Below, in pieces: positions 1 to 12,601 of a DNA stretch of 64,000 bases. How positions within the stretch are numbered: position 1 is the first letter of the stretch; the number at the start of each line of letters is the position of its first letter. This DNA comes from Roridomyces roridus (taxonomy: Eukaryota; Basidiomycota; Agaricomycetes; Agaricales; Mycenaceae): NCBI GenBank assembly GCA_029378245.1, contig JARKIF010000008.1, positions 1,302,001 to 1,366,000 on the forward strand, written 5' to 3'. A model generated the notes under the pieces. That model made no database searches and was not told where the DNA came from. It was given only the letters and a program-made list of their open reading frames with translations. The position numbers and the translations under genes are program-made.

Positions 1-952
1 GGCTCTTGCTCTGTTTGTGCACAGGAACGATATCCAAATCTCTGATTTCCCTCGTGTGCCTCTCAACCATCTTGGAAGAGGAGCGGGCACCGTATGCACC
101 AAATAAGGCGCCACAAATGGCACCGGAACCTGCAAAAGAAAATTCAGAGCGAAACATTGCCACACAGGGTAGTGTGTACTGGCGAGGCCGCTGGCAAGTA
201 AGCCGACAGTCGTGCCACCAACTCCCAGCACACCGAGAAGGGTGCTTACACCAGCGCCGACTAGTGGAGCTGCAAGTCCGCCGGTAACGCCGACCAACTA
301 TGATGGAAAGTAAGAATGTCTAGGAGGATATTTCTGATGAAGATTCACCACGCCGCCCGCGACAGCTCCGAGTCCAACTCCGACCATTCTCAAAGTCTTA
401 CCCATCTTTGCACGAGTCTCCTTTGCGTTTTGTGCATGCTTCTGGGTCTCTTGAATTGTTTGCTCAGGGTTTTGGAGCGCCGAGACAATGAGCTGTTCGT
501 CGACAGAGCCTAGCAGCGCCAAAAATGTGCGAGTACGAGCGGAATATTCTTTGGTAGTGCTTAGAGAAAGGAAGAGCACTGTGTTGAGAATTCGTGTGAT
601 TATTTCTGGAGCGGGGAGTGGTGGAAGATGACCAGTGGAAGTGTCGGCGTACTCGTCGAGTTGGGGTTTTTCTGGTTCATAAATCAGCAACTGGGCGCCA
701 CTAGAACGACCCATATGCACCTCCACTGGGCTCGCCACACACTATGAAGGCGTGGTCTAAAACCTGTTCAGCCCAGGATTGTACATTCTGTTCAATTTGA
801 TCCCGCTGGGACTGAGATAAACGTTCTTGCTTCGAGTACAATATTGCCGTGTTTCTGAATGAGGCGAGGAGACAAAAGAAATACTGAAACACGGTTGTGC
901 GGTCGTGAAGAGAAAGGTCTTTGGGAGGAACGAGTTGGGTGAGGTCGGCCAT
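1..952 (-). CDS. DUF726 / TMCO4-like alpha/beta-hydrolase-type membrane protein, 5' part only
   Basis: The gene starts at 952 and runs off the left edge, so only its N-terminal part is present. Four exons fit with phase kept: 952-743, 690-349, 297-180 and 129-<1, with introns of 50-52 nt. The third and fourth exons encode the family hallmark: a glycine-rich hydrophobic stretch containing LVGVTGGLAAPLVGAG, then GAYGARSSSKMVERHTREI. In DUF726 proteins (human TMCO4, yeast Mil1/YFL034W) this stretch precedes the hydrolase-like domain, which here lies outside the window. Known members are membrane proteins; yeast Mil1 binds the AP-1 adaptor. The start lies 109 bp from the divergent BRR2 start, so the two share a compact promoter region. 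Family assignment is firm; enzymatic activity cannot be judged. Confidence 0.85.
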
Positions 953-1061
953 TGGAGACTAAGTGGAGTCAAGTTGTATCATCGCAAGTTGTATCATCGG
1001 CACAGCTTTGCTGATTGATCAACAGAGGCAAACGGGACCTGCACTTTTGCATCCATTCACC

Positions 1062-4000
1062 ATGGCTGCTGGTGCTCCCAGCAAAAAGCCTGATCTTTCG
1101 GGTTACAACTATGGGGCCATCTCGTCTCTGGTCCTGACCGCCGACCGGTCAGCACTACCCCGCAGAGACAAGGAGCCCGATGGCGCGCCAACTTCGCTCG
1201 CAGGTCGCATCGACGTGCGTGAGATGGGCTCACGCGTCGTTCGCGAGGCCCCGAAAGACCTCGAGAAGAAGAAGAAAAAGGCCTCCGATCGCCAGGACAC
1301 GTCGGAGAAGCAGACCGCCAAGAGGAAGGCGGAGACGACTGGTGGATTCGGCTACACCGACATTATCGAAGCGACTCAGGACGTCGAGGGCCTCACATAC
1401 AGGCCACGCACGGCCGAGACGCGCGAGGTCTATGAACTCATACTCTCTTCCGTCCACACCTCTCTCGGTGACCAAGCTCAGGACATCGTCCGTAGTGCAA
1501 CCGACATTGTGCTGGAAACGCTCAAAAACGAAGACATGAAGGACTTTGACAAGAAGCGGGAGATTGAAGAGGTGATAGGGTCCGTGTCGAATGAACAGTT
1601 CTCTCAGCTGATCAATCTGTCCAAAAAAATTACCGACTATGGTGCTGAAGACGAGACCATGGCGGACCCGGACATGGAACGCAAGGACGCGGAGATTGAC
1701 GACGAGGTCGGCGTTGCGGTTGTGTTTGGCGATGAGGAGGAGGACGAGGAGGACGATGAACAGTTTGACATACGTGACAACTCTGACGACGAGGAGAACG
1801 AGCAGGAGGACGCTCCGCCAGAAGATGGCGTCGAGGATGGAGACGAAGAACTCGTGATAGGTGGCGCGGCTTCGCAGGAGAAAAAAGTCAAGGCCGACAA
1901 GGACATTGTCTCCCCGCATGCCGTCGATGGGTTTTGGGTCCAACGCCAAATATCGGAAGTCTACCCCGATCCAGTCACCGCGGCAGACAAAACCGCCTCC
2001 GTCCTCTCTATCCTCGGGTCTGAATCCAGCCTCCGTGACTGCGAAAATCAGCTCATGGAGCTCTTCGAGTACCAGAGCTTCCACATCACCACCAAATTTC
2101 TCAAAAACCGGGATGTTATCGTGTGGTGTACCAAGTTGATGCGAAGTGACGCCGACGAGAGGGTGAATGTGGAGGTTGCAATGCGGGAGAAGGGCGTGGG
2201 GTGGATTCTGCGCGAGCTGGCTGGGGATCGGCAAGCAAAGGCGGCCAAGCCGTCGGACGCGATGGATGTAGACGATGAAGCCAAACCCGCTGTTCCCAAA
2301 ACGGCCACCCTTGCTCCTGGTTCTACCCTGCAGCCCAAACGCACAGTGGATTTGGAGAGCATGGCTTTCAGTCAGGGTGGCCATTTGATGTCGAACAAGA
2401 AGTGCAAACTTCCCGAAGGCTCGTTCAAACGCGCCCGGAAGGGATACGAAGAAATTCATGTCCCTGCGCCCAAGAAGAAAGCCATTCCCGACACTGACCT
2501 CGTAGCCATTTCCGACCTTCCTGCGTGGGCTCGCCAGGCTTTCACCGTGCCCAGGCTCAATCCTGTTCAAAGCAAGGTTTACCCGGTCGCTTTTGGTACA
2601 GATGAGCCCATTCTTCTTTGCGCGCCCACTGGAGCCGGAAAGGTGCGCGTTTCCCATGTTTACATCCTCACGTCTCTAATGAATCTTCGTAGACCAATGT
2701 GGCCATGCTCACGATCCTCAATGAGCTGGGCAAGTACCGGAACGAGGAAACCGGCGCATTCGATCTCGCTGCTTTCAAAATCGTGTACATCGCGCCAATG
2801 AAGGCTCTCGTGCAGGAGATGGTCGGCAACTTCTCCAGTCGTCTCAAAGTCTTTGGGATCACCGTTGGAGAATTGACCGGCGATTCCCAAATGACGAAAC
2901 AGCAGATTGCAGAAACCCAAATCATCGTCACTACACCGGAAAAATGGGATGTCATCACGCGGAAGAGTACGGATACGAGTTATACCAACCTCGTGCGACT
3001 CGTTATCATCGACGAAATCCATCTGCTGCATGACGAGCGCGGTCCTGTCCTCGAGAGCATCATCTCGCGTACCATACGGAGAATGGAGCAAACATCAGAG
3101 TATGTCCGTCTCGTAGGACTCTCCGCGACACTCCCGAACTACCAGGATGTCGCTACTTTCCTACGAGTTGAAAAGGGACTGTTCTACTTTGACGCCTCCT
3201 ACCGGCCCTGCGGACTTCAACAACAGTTTATCGGCATTACCGAGAAGAAGGCGATCAAACGGTATCAGATCACGAACGAGGTGTGCTACGAGAAGGTACT
3301 CGACCAAGCTGGCAAAAATCAGACCTTGGTGTTTGTACACTCTCGCAAGGAGACGGCGAAGACGGCTAAATTCCTCCGCGACATGGCCATCGAGAAGGAG
3401 ACGATTACCCAGTTCGTCAAACCCGACGGCGCCGTTAGGGAGATCCTCACCGAAGAAGCCAACAACGTGAAGGATGCCAACCTCAGTGATTTGCTTCCTT
3501 TTGGATTCGGTATCCATCATGCTGGGATGACGAGAGAGGACCGTGGACTCGTCGAGGAGCTGTTCAACGACGGTTCTTTGCAAGTCTTGGTCTCCACTGC
3601 CACCCTTGCTTGGGGTGTCAATCTCCCCGCCCATACCGTCATCATCAAGGGGACGCAGATCTACAACCCGGAGAAGGGTCGATGGGTGGAGCTGTCGTCC
3701 CAGGATGTTTTGCAGATGTTGGGTCGTGCCGGTCGTCCCCAGCACGACACGTTCGGAGAAGGCATCATCATCACCAACCACTCCGAGCTTCAGTACTATC
3801 TGAGCTTGTTGAATCAGCAGCTCCCTATTGAGTCGCAATTCGTTTCCAAGTTGGCTGATAACCTCAATGCCGAAATCGTGCTTGGGACCATTCGGAATCG
3901 GGACGAAGCGGTGCAATGGTTGGGGTATACTTATCTGTGTGTTCCATTCTTCTTTCCGCCGTACGGCTTGATTGATTTCCATCAGGTATGTGCGGATGCT

Positions 4001-7000
4001 CAAGTCGCCCGGCTTGTACGGCGTCGGTGTTGATTATCAAGAGGACGATCTCGGCTTGATCCAAAAGCGTGCCGATATTATCCACTCCGCTGCCGTGCTC
4101 CTCGAGAAATGCCAGCTCCTCAAGTATGAACGTTCGTCCGGAAGGTTCCAGAGCACCGAGCTGGGCAGGATTGCGTCGCATTATTATGTGACATACAACT
4201 CGATGATGGTCTACAATCAGCATCTGCGGCCGACTATGTCGTCTTTGGAGCTATTCCGAGTTTTCGCTCTGTCGAACGAGTTCAAGAATCTTCCGGTAGG
4301 CCATCCTGCTCAGTTTTCAATTTTCGCATGCTCATCGATCCTTTACAGGTCCGCCAGGAGGTTCGTTGATAACAGCTCCTCTACGCACTGCTCAGCTGAC
4401 CCCATTGTTTAGGAAAAACTTGAGCTCGCAAAGCTGCTCGAACGGGTGCCGATCCCAGTCAAAGAGAGCGTGGAAGAGCCGGCGGCCAAGATCAACGTCT
4501 TGTTACAAGCCTACATCTCGCAATTGAAGCTGGATGGTATGTACTGCTGTCTTAACAAAATGTGCTTCGTCTGACTGAAAGCGTCCAGGCTTTGTACTTG
4601 TTGCCGACATGGTCTTCGTGCAGCAGTCTGCCGGACGGTGCGTCAATTATTCCCTCACGCCGCATTCAACTGATCTTGTCTTTAGTATCCTACGTGCCAT
4701 GTTTGAAATCTGCCTGAAGCGTGGGTGGGCGGTTCCTGCCAAAGCGGCCCTCGATCTCTGCAAGATGGTCGAAAAGCGAATGTCAGTGACATCTGTTCCC
4801 CATTTGGATTCTTCTCACGTGACTCTAGGTGGGGATCTATGACACCTCTGCGTCAGTTCAAGGGCGTGCAGTCGGATATTATTCGCAAGGCAGAGGGCAA
4901 ACAATTCGTGAGTGGCATTTAAAACCGTTTTTATGCGTGATCTGACTCTTTCGTAGCCTTGGTATCGCTACTTTGATCTTGTGAGCTGCTCTCCAGTTTT
5001 CTTGGGTGGATAAACTAATTCTATGTCCCAGAGTCCTCCGGAGATTGGTGAACTGATCGGGATACCGAACGCTGGAAGGTTGGTCCACCGTTTGGTCCAC
5101 AACTTCCCCAAACTCCAGTGAGTACTCGGCTTACAATGTCACATGACCATTCTCACATCCGGTATTAGGCTGCAAGCGCAGGTTCAACCGATCACCCGTT
5201 CGCTTTTGAGAATCGACCTATCGATTATTCCTGACTTCCGCTGGGAAGAGAAGATCCACGGCGGTGCGGAGACTTTCCTGATCATGGTCGAGGACGTCGA
5301 TGGCGAGATAATTCTCTTCCATGATTCCTTTGTGCTCCGTCAGCGTTACGCTGAAGACGAGCACAACGTCACACTCACCGTGCCCATGTTCGAACCCGTC
5401 CCGCCCAACTACTACATCTCGGTCATCTCAGATCGCTGGTTACATGCAGAAACCCGTTTACCCATCTCCTTCAAGCATCTCATCCTTCCCGAAAAGTTCC
5501 CTCCCCCGACTCCTCTCCTTGACCTCCAGGCTCTGCCGCTCTCTGCCCTGCACAACAAGGAGTTCGAGGCCATCTATTCTTCATCAATACAGACGTTCAA
5601 CAAGATCCAAACTCAAGTCTTCCAGGCCCTCTATACTTCCGACGAAAACGTGTTCATCGGAGCACCGACAGGAAGTGGCAAGACGATTTGCGCCGAGTTT
5701 GCCCTGCTCCGCCTTTGGAGTAAACGCGAACAGCCTCGTGCTGTCTGCATTGAACCGTATCAAGAGATGGTAGATCAGCGTGTTGCAGAGTGGCGCGCCA
5801 AGTTTGCGCAGGTTCAAGGCGGCAAAGAGATTGTCAGTCTTACAGGAGAGACAAGTGCTGATCTCAAGTTACTGGAGAAGGGTGACGTCATCGTTTGCAC
5901 TCCTACACAGGCAAGTCATTTTCCCTTCATCCGGACCTCGACCTTAACCGTTCCTTTCAGTGGGATGTCATGTCTAGAAGATGGCGTCAACGGAAAAATG
6001 TGCAAAACATTGGTTTGCTCATTGCCGACGAAGTTCAGTTGGTTGGTGGCGAGGTGGGACCAACGTACGAAGTGGTCATCTCTCGGACCCGTTATGTGTC
6101 GGAGCAGACGGAGAACAAGACCCGGATCGTAGCATGCGGTGTTTCGCTCGCCAATGCTCGCGATCTTGGCGAGTGGATGGGCGCCCCGTCGCATGCGATC
6201 TTCAACTTTTCTCCGAGGTACGTACCCCCAGCTGGTTCGTTTGCCGTGACGCTCATTTTTTCCTCAGCGCGCGCCCGCTGGACATGGATATTCACCTACA
6301 ATCTTTCACCATTCCGCACTTCCCATCTCTCATGATCGCCATGTCCAAACCTGCGTATCTGGCCATCGTCGAGTACTCACCGACCAAACCAGTCATCGTC
6401 TTCGTCCCATCCCGTCGCCAATGTCGACTGACTGTCGACGATCTCCTCACACACTGCGCAGCTGATGACAAGCCGGATCGCTTCTTGAACGTGGAAGACA
6501 GCGAAGTCCTCAACCCGCACTTTGACAATATCAGTGATAAGGAGCTGGTTGAGTGCTTGAAGCACGGCATCGGCTACTATCATGAAGCCCTGAGCAAGCA
6601 GGACAAGCGCATTGTCCAGCGGCTGTTCGAGTCGGGCGCAGTGCAAGTTTTGGTGGCATCCCGGGATACTGCTTGGAGTCTTCCGGTAGCGAGCTATATG
6701 GTCATCATCATGGGTGTTCAGTCCTACGAGGGGAGAGAACACCGATACATCGACTACCCGGTTATGGACGTTCTTCAGATGATGGGTCGCGCTTGTCGCC
6801 CGACGGAAGACGAGCGCAGTCGATGTGTGCTCATGTGTCAGCAGACCCGCAAGGAATTTTACAAAAAGTTCCTTTCCGAGGGCTTGCCGATAGAGTCACA
6901 TCTATCGACACATTTCCTGCACGATTACTTCCTGGCCGAGATCGCGGTCAAGACGATCGAGAACAAGCAGGATGCCATGGACATCCTCACATGGACATAC

Positions 7001-8265
7001 TTCTACCGGCGGATGACCCAGAATCCCAACTACTACAACCTGCACAACGTCAGCCATCAACATCTCTCTGACCACCTGTCGGAGCTTGTGGAGAACACGC
7101 TCAATGACTTGGTCAACTCCAAATCGATTGCTATCGAGGACGAGATTGACGTGTCGCCACTCAACTTGGGTATGATTGCTGCGTACTACAACATCTCATG
7201 TAAGCACGTGATCTTTTCCTCGACATTCACTAACCTCTCGATCCAGATGTCACCGTGGAGGTGTATACACTCTCCTTGAAGGAACGCACCAAGCTCAAAG
7301 GTGTTCTTGAAGTCGTGTCGTCATCGGCCGAGTTCGAGTCTATCCCCATTCGTCGTCACGAAGATGCTCTTCTGCGTCGGATATACGACCGTGTGCCTGT
7401 GAAGCTGGACAAGGTCGATTTCGAGGCTCCCCACTTCAAGACGTTCCTTCTCCTGCAGGCTCATTTCTCCCGTCTGCATCTTCCTCCCGACCTGGCGGCA
7501 GACCAAGTCCTGGTTCTCGAGAAAGTTCTCAACTTGCTTTCCGCTTGTGTTGATGTCATGTCGTCCAACGCGTGGCTCAGTGCTTTGGGAGCGATGGATC
7601 TTTCTCAAATGTGTGTCCAGGCAGTGTGGGAGACTGACTCGCCACTGAAGCAGATCCCGCACTTTGAGCCTGAGGTTCTTGCTCGCTGCAAAGAGGCCGG
7701 GATTGAGTCGGTTTATGACATCATGGAGATGGAGGATGACAAGCGAGTGGACCTCCTGCAGATGTCCTCTGCTCAGATGTACGCTGCTTTTCCTCATACT
7801 AATTAGTCGTTTCTCACGAATGCTTACAGGAAAGATGTGGCCACATTCGTCAACTCTTACCCTACGGTCGAAGTCTCGCACGAGCTGGTCAAAGGGGATT
7901 ACACAGCCGGAGCGCCCATCATCCTGCAGGTTGCACTTGCTCGAGATGTCGACGACGACGACGATGGCAATGACCAAGACGTTGTTGCTCCCTATTATCC
8001 TTCCAAGAAGATGGCCAATTGGTGGCTTGTCGTCGGAGATTCCGTCGCTCGTCGGTTGCTCGCAATCAAGCGAGTCACGGTCAACAAAAGCTTGGCCGTC
8101 AAACTTGAGATCACACTGCCGAAGGGCACACATAATCTCAAGTTGTATGTCATTTGCGACTCGTACCTCGGCGCTGATCACGATATTGCTCTGGATCCGA
8201 TTGAGGTCGCCGAGGGTGAGGACAGCGACAGTGACGATGATAGTGGAGACGAGATGGAGGAGTAG
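1062..8265 (+). CDS. BRR2: Brr2-type U5 snRNP RNA helicase (SNRNP200), 15 exons, one apparent frameshift
   Basis: This is the spliceosomal DEIH helicase that unwinds U4/U6 during activation. About 2,167 residues are expected, the usual Brr2 length. Exons: 1062-2642, 2693-3936, 3986-4295, 4349-4360, 4413-4537, 4589-4637, 4686-4781, 4829-4907, 4957-4980, 5032-5117, 5169-5910, 5961-6217, 6268-7199, 7247-7778, 7830-8265. An acidic N-terminal region precedes the active cassette (APTGAGK about residues 521-527, DEIH about 634, [16 protein letters not shown]). Then come a first Sec63 region, a second cassette with degenerate motifs (APTGSGKT about 1367, DEVQ about 1472, QMMGRACRP), a second Sec63 region and an acidic tail. 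The start is the ATG that opens the conserved [23 protein letters not shown] N-terminus. Exon 4 is 12 nt, exon 9 is 24 nt and intron 11 is GC-AG. One extra T at 4500-4502 breaks the frame inside conserved sequence. Confidence 0.97.
4349..4360 (+). other. BRR2: 12-nt micro-exon of BRR2 (VRQE)
   Basis: These 12 bases, flanked by AG and GT, encode V-R-Q-E. They join FKNLP to [18 protein letters not shown], the continuous segment seen in Brr2 proteins (human has VREEEKLEL). Skipping them deletes four conserved residues while keeping frame. Confidence 0.85.
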
Positions 8266-8308
8266 ATTATATTGCTGTTTGAATCTGTACTGTATATTTG
8301 CTTTGATG

Positions 8309-9620
8309 TTACAATGTTGCCTCGACTTTCATGGGCAACTCCTCTAGCACAGACAGTCCCTCGATGGAAGAGGTAGACATGAACTCCTCTGCTCGGAGGA
8401 CTGACATTCCCTCGGTGTTCATCTTTCCCTCTTTCAAATCTTCAACTACCTGTTTAAGTTCGCGTAATATCTTGGCTTTTGCTGGTCGCTGTAAGCGCAT
8501 ATGTAAGATTGCAACACCGAGAAAATGCATACAAACCTGGAACTGTGTTACCAAGCCAGAAGTACTCGGAGCGGCGAAAAACAGAGTTTCGGCAATATTT
8601 TGAAGGACCTGGGCAAGGCCAGTCAGAACGGGTATTTCAAAGCTCACGACACTCACTTGGATGGATCATTTTATATTGCCTTAGCCCGGAAGTTTTTGCA
8701 TGCTTGAGTTTTAGAGACTTTGTCCGCTGCAAGCTCGACTCGACAACTTGAGCTATGTTGAGGCCAACAAAACAGACGACCCGAGGTCGGAAACGGGCGA
8801 CTTTGGCGAGGAACGCTGGTACGCTAGCGGATTGTTCATCCGCAGACAGCTCCGTTTGCTTTCGATGCGTTGGATGGCATTCAGAAGATAAAGAAGGAAT
8901 ACTGACTTCGGCGGTCGGACGATCCACCAAGTTGGTCTGGTTGACAATGTGAGGCTGAGAAACGAAACCAATGGATGAACGAACGAGACCAAGGGAAAAG
9001 CGATCTGGAAGCGTAAAATCCTCGGTAGGGGAAAGTTTGGTATCTGTGAAACCTGGAAACGAGGTCGCCAAAGATTGCCAGGCCTCAACGTCTGCAGCAT
9101 ACCTGACTGGTGGAGACACCACCAAAAATGATTACTAGGGTGTCCGAAATGGTGGCCTGTTTCGGCGGACTTTTGGCCAGGGCTGTGAAAGAGTTGGCCT
9201 CTTCATTCAAATGCTCAAAGGATGCGCGATACTTGATACCACAAAAGATAACTGCAAGGGAGGTCAAATCGCGCATGGATGAGAATAATGCGGTAGACCA
9301 TCTAAATCAGCAGTCAGTTGGTCGTTCAGTTGGCGAAGATGACCATAAGTCTCGGGAGCAGCGTAGGCCCTCTTCTTCTTGGGAGATCTGAATCTGTTGA
9401 GAGACTCTCTCTGATCTCATTTTCGATATTACCTGGAGGGTGAGTACGGTTTGGCTTCTCGACGACTTGGAGAGTCCTGTTCGGACGTCAGTGGACGGGA
9501 TTTTCGAGGAGACCTCCTGAGCTCAGGCTGGTCTTTAGTTGGAGAAGCCCCGAGGGCGAACTGAGAAAGAGAGGATCGGAATTGGACGAGGGTTGCAGAA
9601 TCTTCTTCCTCCTCTTTCAT
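8309..9620 (-). CDS. Mug/TDG-family mismatch-specific uracil/thymine DNA glycosylase
   Basis: The product should excise uracil or thymine from G:U and G:T mismatches in nuclear base-excision repair. A basic N-terminal region starts at 9620 (MKEEEEDSATLVQ). The spliced catalytic core then reads D-VIFCGINPGQKSAETGHHF and GHPSNHFWWCLHQSG, followed by LTNLVDRPTAEQTEL, RFRPRVVCFVG and ETLFFAAPSTSG. These are the GINPG-type motif I, the HPSNHFW segment and the (V/P)PSTSG motif of the Mug/TDG branch of the UDG superfamily. At least seven short introns are needed; exon 3 (9251-9233) is 19 nt. Near 8598-8601 the frames before and after an intron do not join by one base, suggesting an extra A in a four-base run. 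The gene is convergent with BRR2, 43 bp apart. A preceding ATG-like TTG at 9638 was not used. Confidence 0.85.
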
Positions 9621-9678
9621 GGTCTGACTTGAGTTCAATTGATCGAATCACTAGCTCCTCTTGCTGTCCAACCACTAC

Positions 9679-11205
9679 ATGTAATTCTGCGTTTCTCTTT
9701 GCCACATTCCCTTGTTAACTGGACGCAGGGAGCACAGAACCGACATTGCCTCGCTACCCTCAGAAATACTTGCCCAAATATTCGAATCTGCGACAATAAC
9801 TGGAACAGGCTGCTTAAAGACTTATTCTGCTGTTAGCAGTCGATGGCGCGCAAGTTGCTTGGATTATCCCCATCTATGGACCAATATACGGCCTTTCGAG
9901 ATGCGAGATGCTGTTGCATGGACGGCAGTGTCACTCGAACGCTCGCAATCTTGCTTGTTCGATGTCACATTGCATCTCCCAAGAGTCAACCCGAGAGAGC
10001 AGCCCGAACTCATGTCTGTCGTCGGCAGTGTTATGCTGCTCGTCGTGCAGCATGTCCATCGTCTACACCGTCTCACCATCAAAGGCACTGCGGTTGCCAA
10101 TCCGGAGGAAATAGTCGCGCCTCTCCAGAATGCGCAGAGAGCGCCCAACCTGAGAGTACTCGATCTCGACTTTGGGGACCGCAGTAACCGCGCGAGTATG
10201 ACTACTCACCAGACTCCGCTGCTTCTTGAAGCTCCCTTGTCCTCTCTCCGACTTCACGGTGTGCTTTCACCTGTCGCCTTTATCGGACTCTCAAGGCTGG
10301 AGGTCAACGGGTTGGGGACCCCGTACTCTGCCTTTCGAGACGTGGTTGTCGCTTCTCCTCTCTTGGAAGAGCTTATTCTGCCCAAGTTACGGTTGATGAC
10401 TGATCTGCAGTCTACATCGCTACCTCCCATTGAGATCCCCTCTTTGAAGAGGCTGGCCCTCAGCTTCCACAAGCCTCATCCCTCCACCTCGCTCGTTCCT
10501 TACCACAATCTGATTTCACTACTGTATGTGCCGAATCTGGAATATCTCGAGCTGGTCGGGGGCAATATCCCAGATCTATCCAAGTGTTTCCAGGACCCCG
10601 GCGTCTTCACCAAGCTGCGTACGCTCAGACTGGCCAATGCATCGATCTTCCACCCGGTGACGCGCGCCGAACCGGAAATCGACAATAGCGAATACCTTCG
10701 TGCGCTCAGCACGGTGGAGGAATTGCAATTCATACATTCGCACACGAATTATCTCTTGCCGACTGAACATGATGCGGGCCAACAGCTGCGTAGCAGACTG
10801 CCGCGGACGCGCTCCATCAGCAATCTGGGTTTCCTTCGCCCAGAGCCAGAACCACATACACATCCCCACAAATATTCACCTGAATCTCCGGAACAGCAGC
10901 CGCAGTTGCTTTCCATCTTCCCCGACCTTCGTTCCATCTCCCTCGATGCACTCCCCGCCTCGCAGGTCCTCTGGCTCTATCGGTTAGTTTTGGAGCGACC
11001 CGAGATTAAAGAAGTGCGACTGTCGCCGGTAACCGAAAGACACTTGACCTCGAGCTTGGTCATGGTCGACGGTGTCCTGCAGACCAAGCCACATTTGCAC
11101 GTCAAAAGACTCAGTACGCCCGAGTATCAAGTTGTAGACGTCGGAGAACTATTGCGAGAGAAGGTGGCGGTCAGGAAAATCGAGGCGGATGGATACATTC
11201 AGTGA
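9679..11205 (+). CDS. F-box-like protein with leucine-rich C-terminal region; start codon split by an intron
   Basis: The main exon (9729-11205) encodes about 490 residues. It opens with an F-box-like helix set (IASLPSEILAQIFESA, then YSAVSSRWRASCLDYPHLWTNI), typical of the large agaricomycete family of presumed SCF substrate receptors. Repeated Leu-rich strands follow (LRVLDLDFG, LEYLELVGGNIP, LRTLRLANASIF), a degenerate LRR array. The main exon has no suitable ATG near its 5' end, since the upstream codons are TTG and AGG. An AT at 9679-9680 followed by a 48-nt GT-AG intron (9681-9728) gives AT|G, producing MEHRTDIASLP. That model is inferred. Substrate unknown. It is divergent from the glycosylase with 58 bp between starts. 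Confidence 0.75.
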
Positions 11206-11287
11206 CAGACCCAGTAATAAATTGCTAGATTTATTCGGATGTACATTAGGGTAAATGTCCAGATACAGTATGAATCAGTGTCCAGGC

Positions 11288-12509
11288 TCATAAACCAGTA
11301 CCACCAAGCAAACCACCCAACAGACCGGATACATCGCTCGCTTGCAGTGGACAGGCGAAAGAGAAGCTGTTGGACACCGAGGGCGAGATGGTAACAAATA
11401 AGAATTGTATACCAAGCTGCTTGATTGTCAAAACCGAGGAACGAACCATGAAAAGCGAGACTAACCGTGATCTTGTAATCTACGACGAGGTTCTGTCTGG
11501 TGGTACCAGGAAGGATGCCACATTTGGTGACGAGGTCAGCTAGGATTTTGCCATTGGGGTCGATGGAAGTCGTGTAGGCAATCTCGAAAGGGAAGGTGAA
11601 GTTTGTCTGGGCATTGGAAGAGATGACAAGGTCGCTCTTCGTGCCGCCGCCAATGTTTGTTGTATTCCCACTGAGGGGATACGAAATCTCGGCCTGGATC
11701 TTCTTGAACGTGACAGCAAAGTAGTTGGGATTTTCGACCGAGATGTTGACGCCCATATTGATATTAACGCCATCCGCTGTCTGCTGAATCTATGCACGGT
11801 CGGATTGAGCGCTCAGGCCAACAGCCGCAGTTTGACATACGGTTGATCCACCATTCGCCGCACTCGGGGCCACGTCGCCAATGTTGACGCTGGGCGGCTT
11901 TATCCACAGAACGAGAGTCAGGAGTATTGCCACCACCAGGAATACGATGATCATGAAAGTGCAGCAGAAGAATCTGCCCACACAGCTTCCGCGGCTGCCC
12001 TGGAGAAGCAATTGAGGAACCCCGCGGGTGAACGAGGACTGCTACACACTTTAGTCCATAGGTCTCCTTGAAAATCCTTTCGGTACTGTCTTAAATTGCC
12101 TGCCGTCCTGGAAACTCGTCAGGCACCGACGCACAGAATGGAATTGCGAACGCACTTGGGTCCCCGTGTGAATTCGCCGTCATCGAATCTACTCGTCTCG
12201 TCTATAGACTTGTTTGGCACTCGTGCAGGCCCGGAAAAGCGTTCGTATTGTGGTTGTGGTTGTGGTTGGTCTAGCGCAGGTTCGTCACGGTATCCTCCGT
12301 AGTCGTAGCTTTGATGCGGCTGCTGAGCGGAGGTGTATGGGTTGTATTCTCCGGGCGCAGCATCGTTGTACTGTTGTGGAGCAGCGTATTGTGATTCACC
12401 GTAATATTGCTGGCCGGAGTGAGGGTACTGGCCAGCTGCACAGGAGGTTGGACGACGGCTTTGAAGACACAGATGAATTACCAGTATAATATGGGTCTTG
12501 ATATGCCAT
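11288..12509 (-). CDS. LEA-2 domain single-pass membrane protein
   Basis: The start at 12509 encodes MAYQDPYYTG. A Gln/Tyr/Pro-rich cytosolic N-terminus follows, then the conserved KTAGNLRQYRKDFQGDLWTK segment and a Cys-rich start to a transmembrane helix (FFCCTFMIIVFLVVAILLTL). After the helix come WIKPPSVNIGD and a LEA-2 fold (NISVENPNYFAVTFKKIQAE, TNFTFPFEI, CGILPGTTRQNLVVDYKI). The C-terminus is NSFSFACPLQASDVSGLLGG-like, with stop at 11288. At least six exons are required. The middle splice that skips 12120-12080 was chosen because it restores the conserved KTAGNLRQ block. Type II topology is predicted. LEA-2 domains occur in NDR1/HIN1 proteins and, among fungi, in Vac7 and Tag1; the role of this basidiomycete group is not known to me. 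Confidence 0.8.
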
Positions 12510-12601
12510 GGTGTTGAAGAGAAGGGAAGCGGAGTGGAGAAGGGAAGGTGGGAAGAACGGAGAGTCACTGCCATCAACACCGCATCTCGCAGTCAATGGC
12601 A

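Noticed and set aside
1230..2657. 475-codon open frame antisense to BRR2
   Set aside because: It lies wholly opposite the conserved BRR2 N-terminal exon, shows no motif, and arises from GC-rich codon bias.
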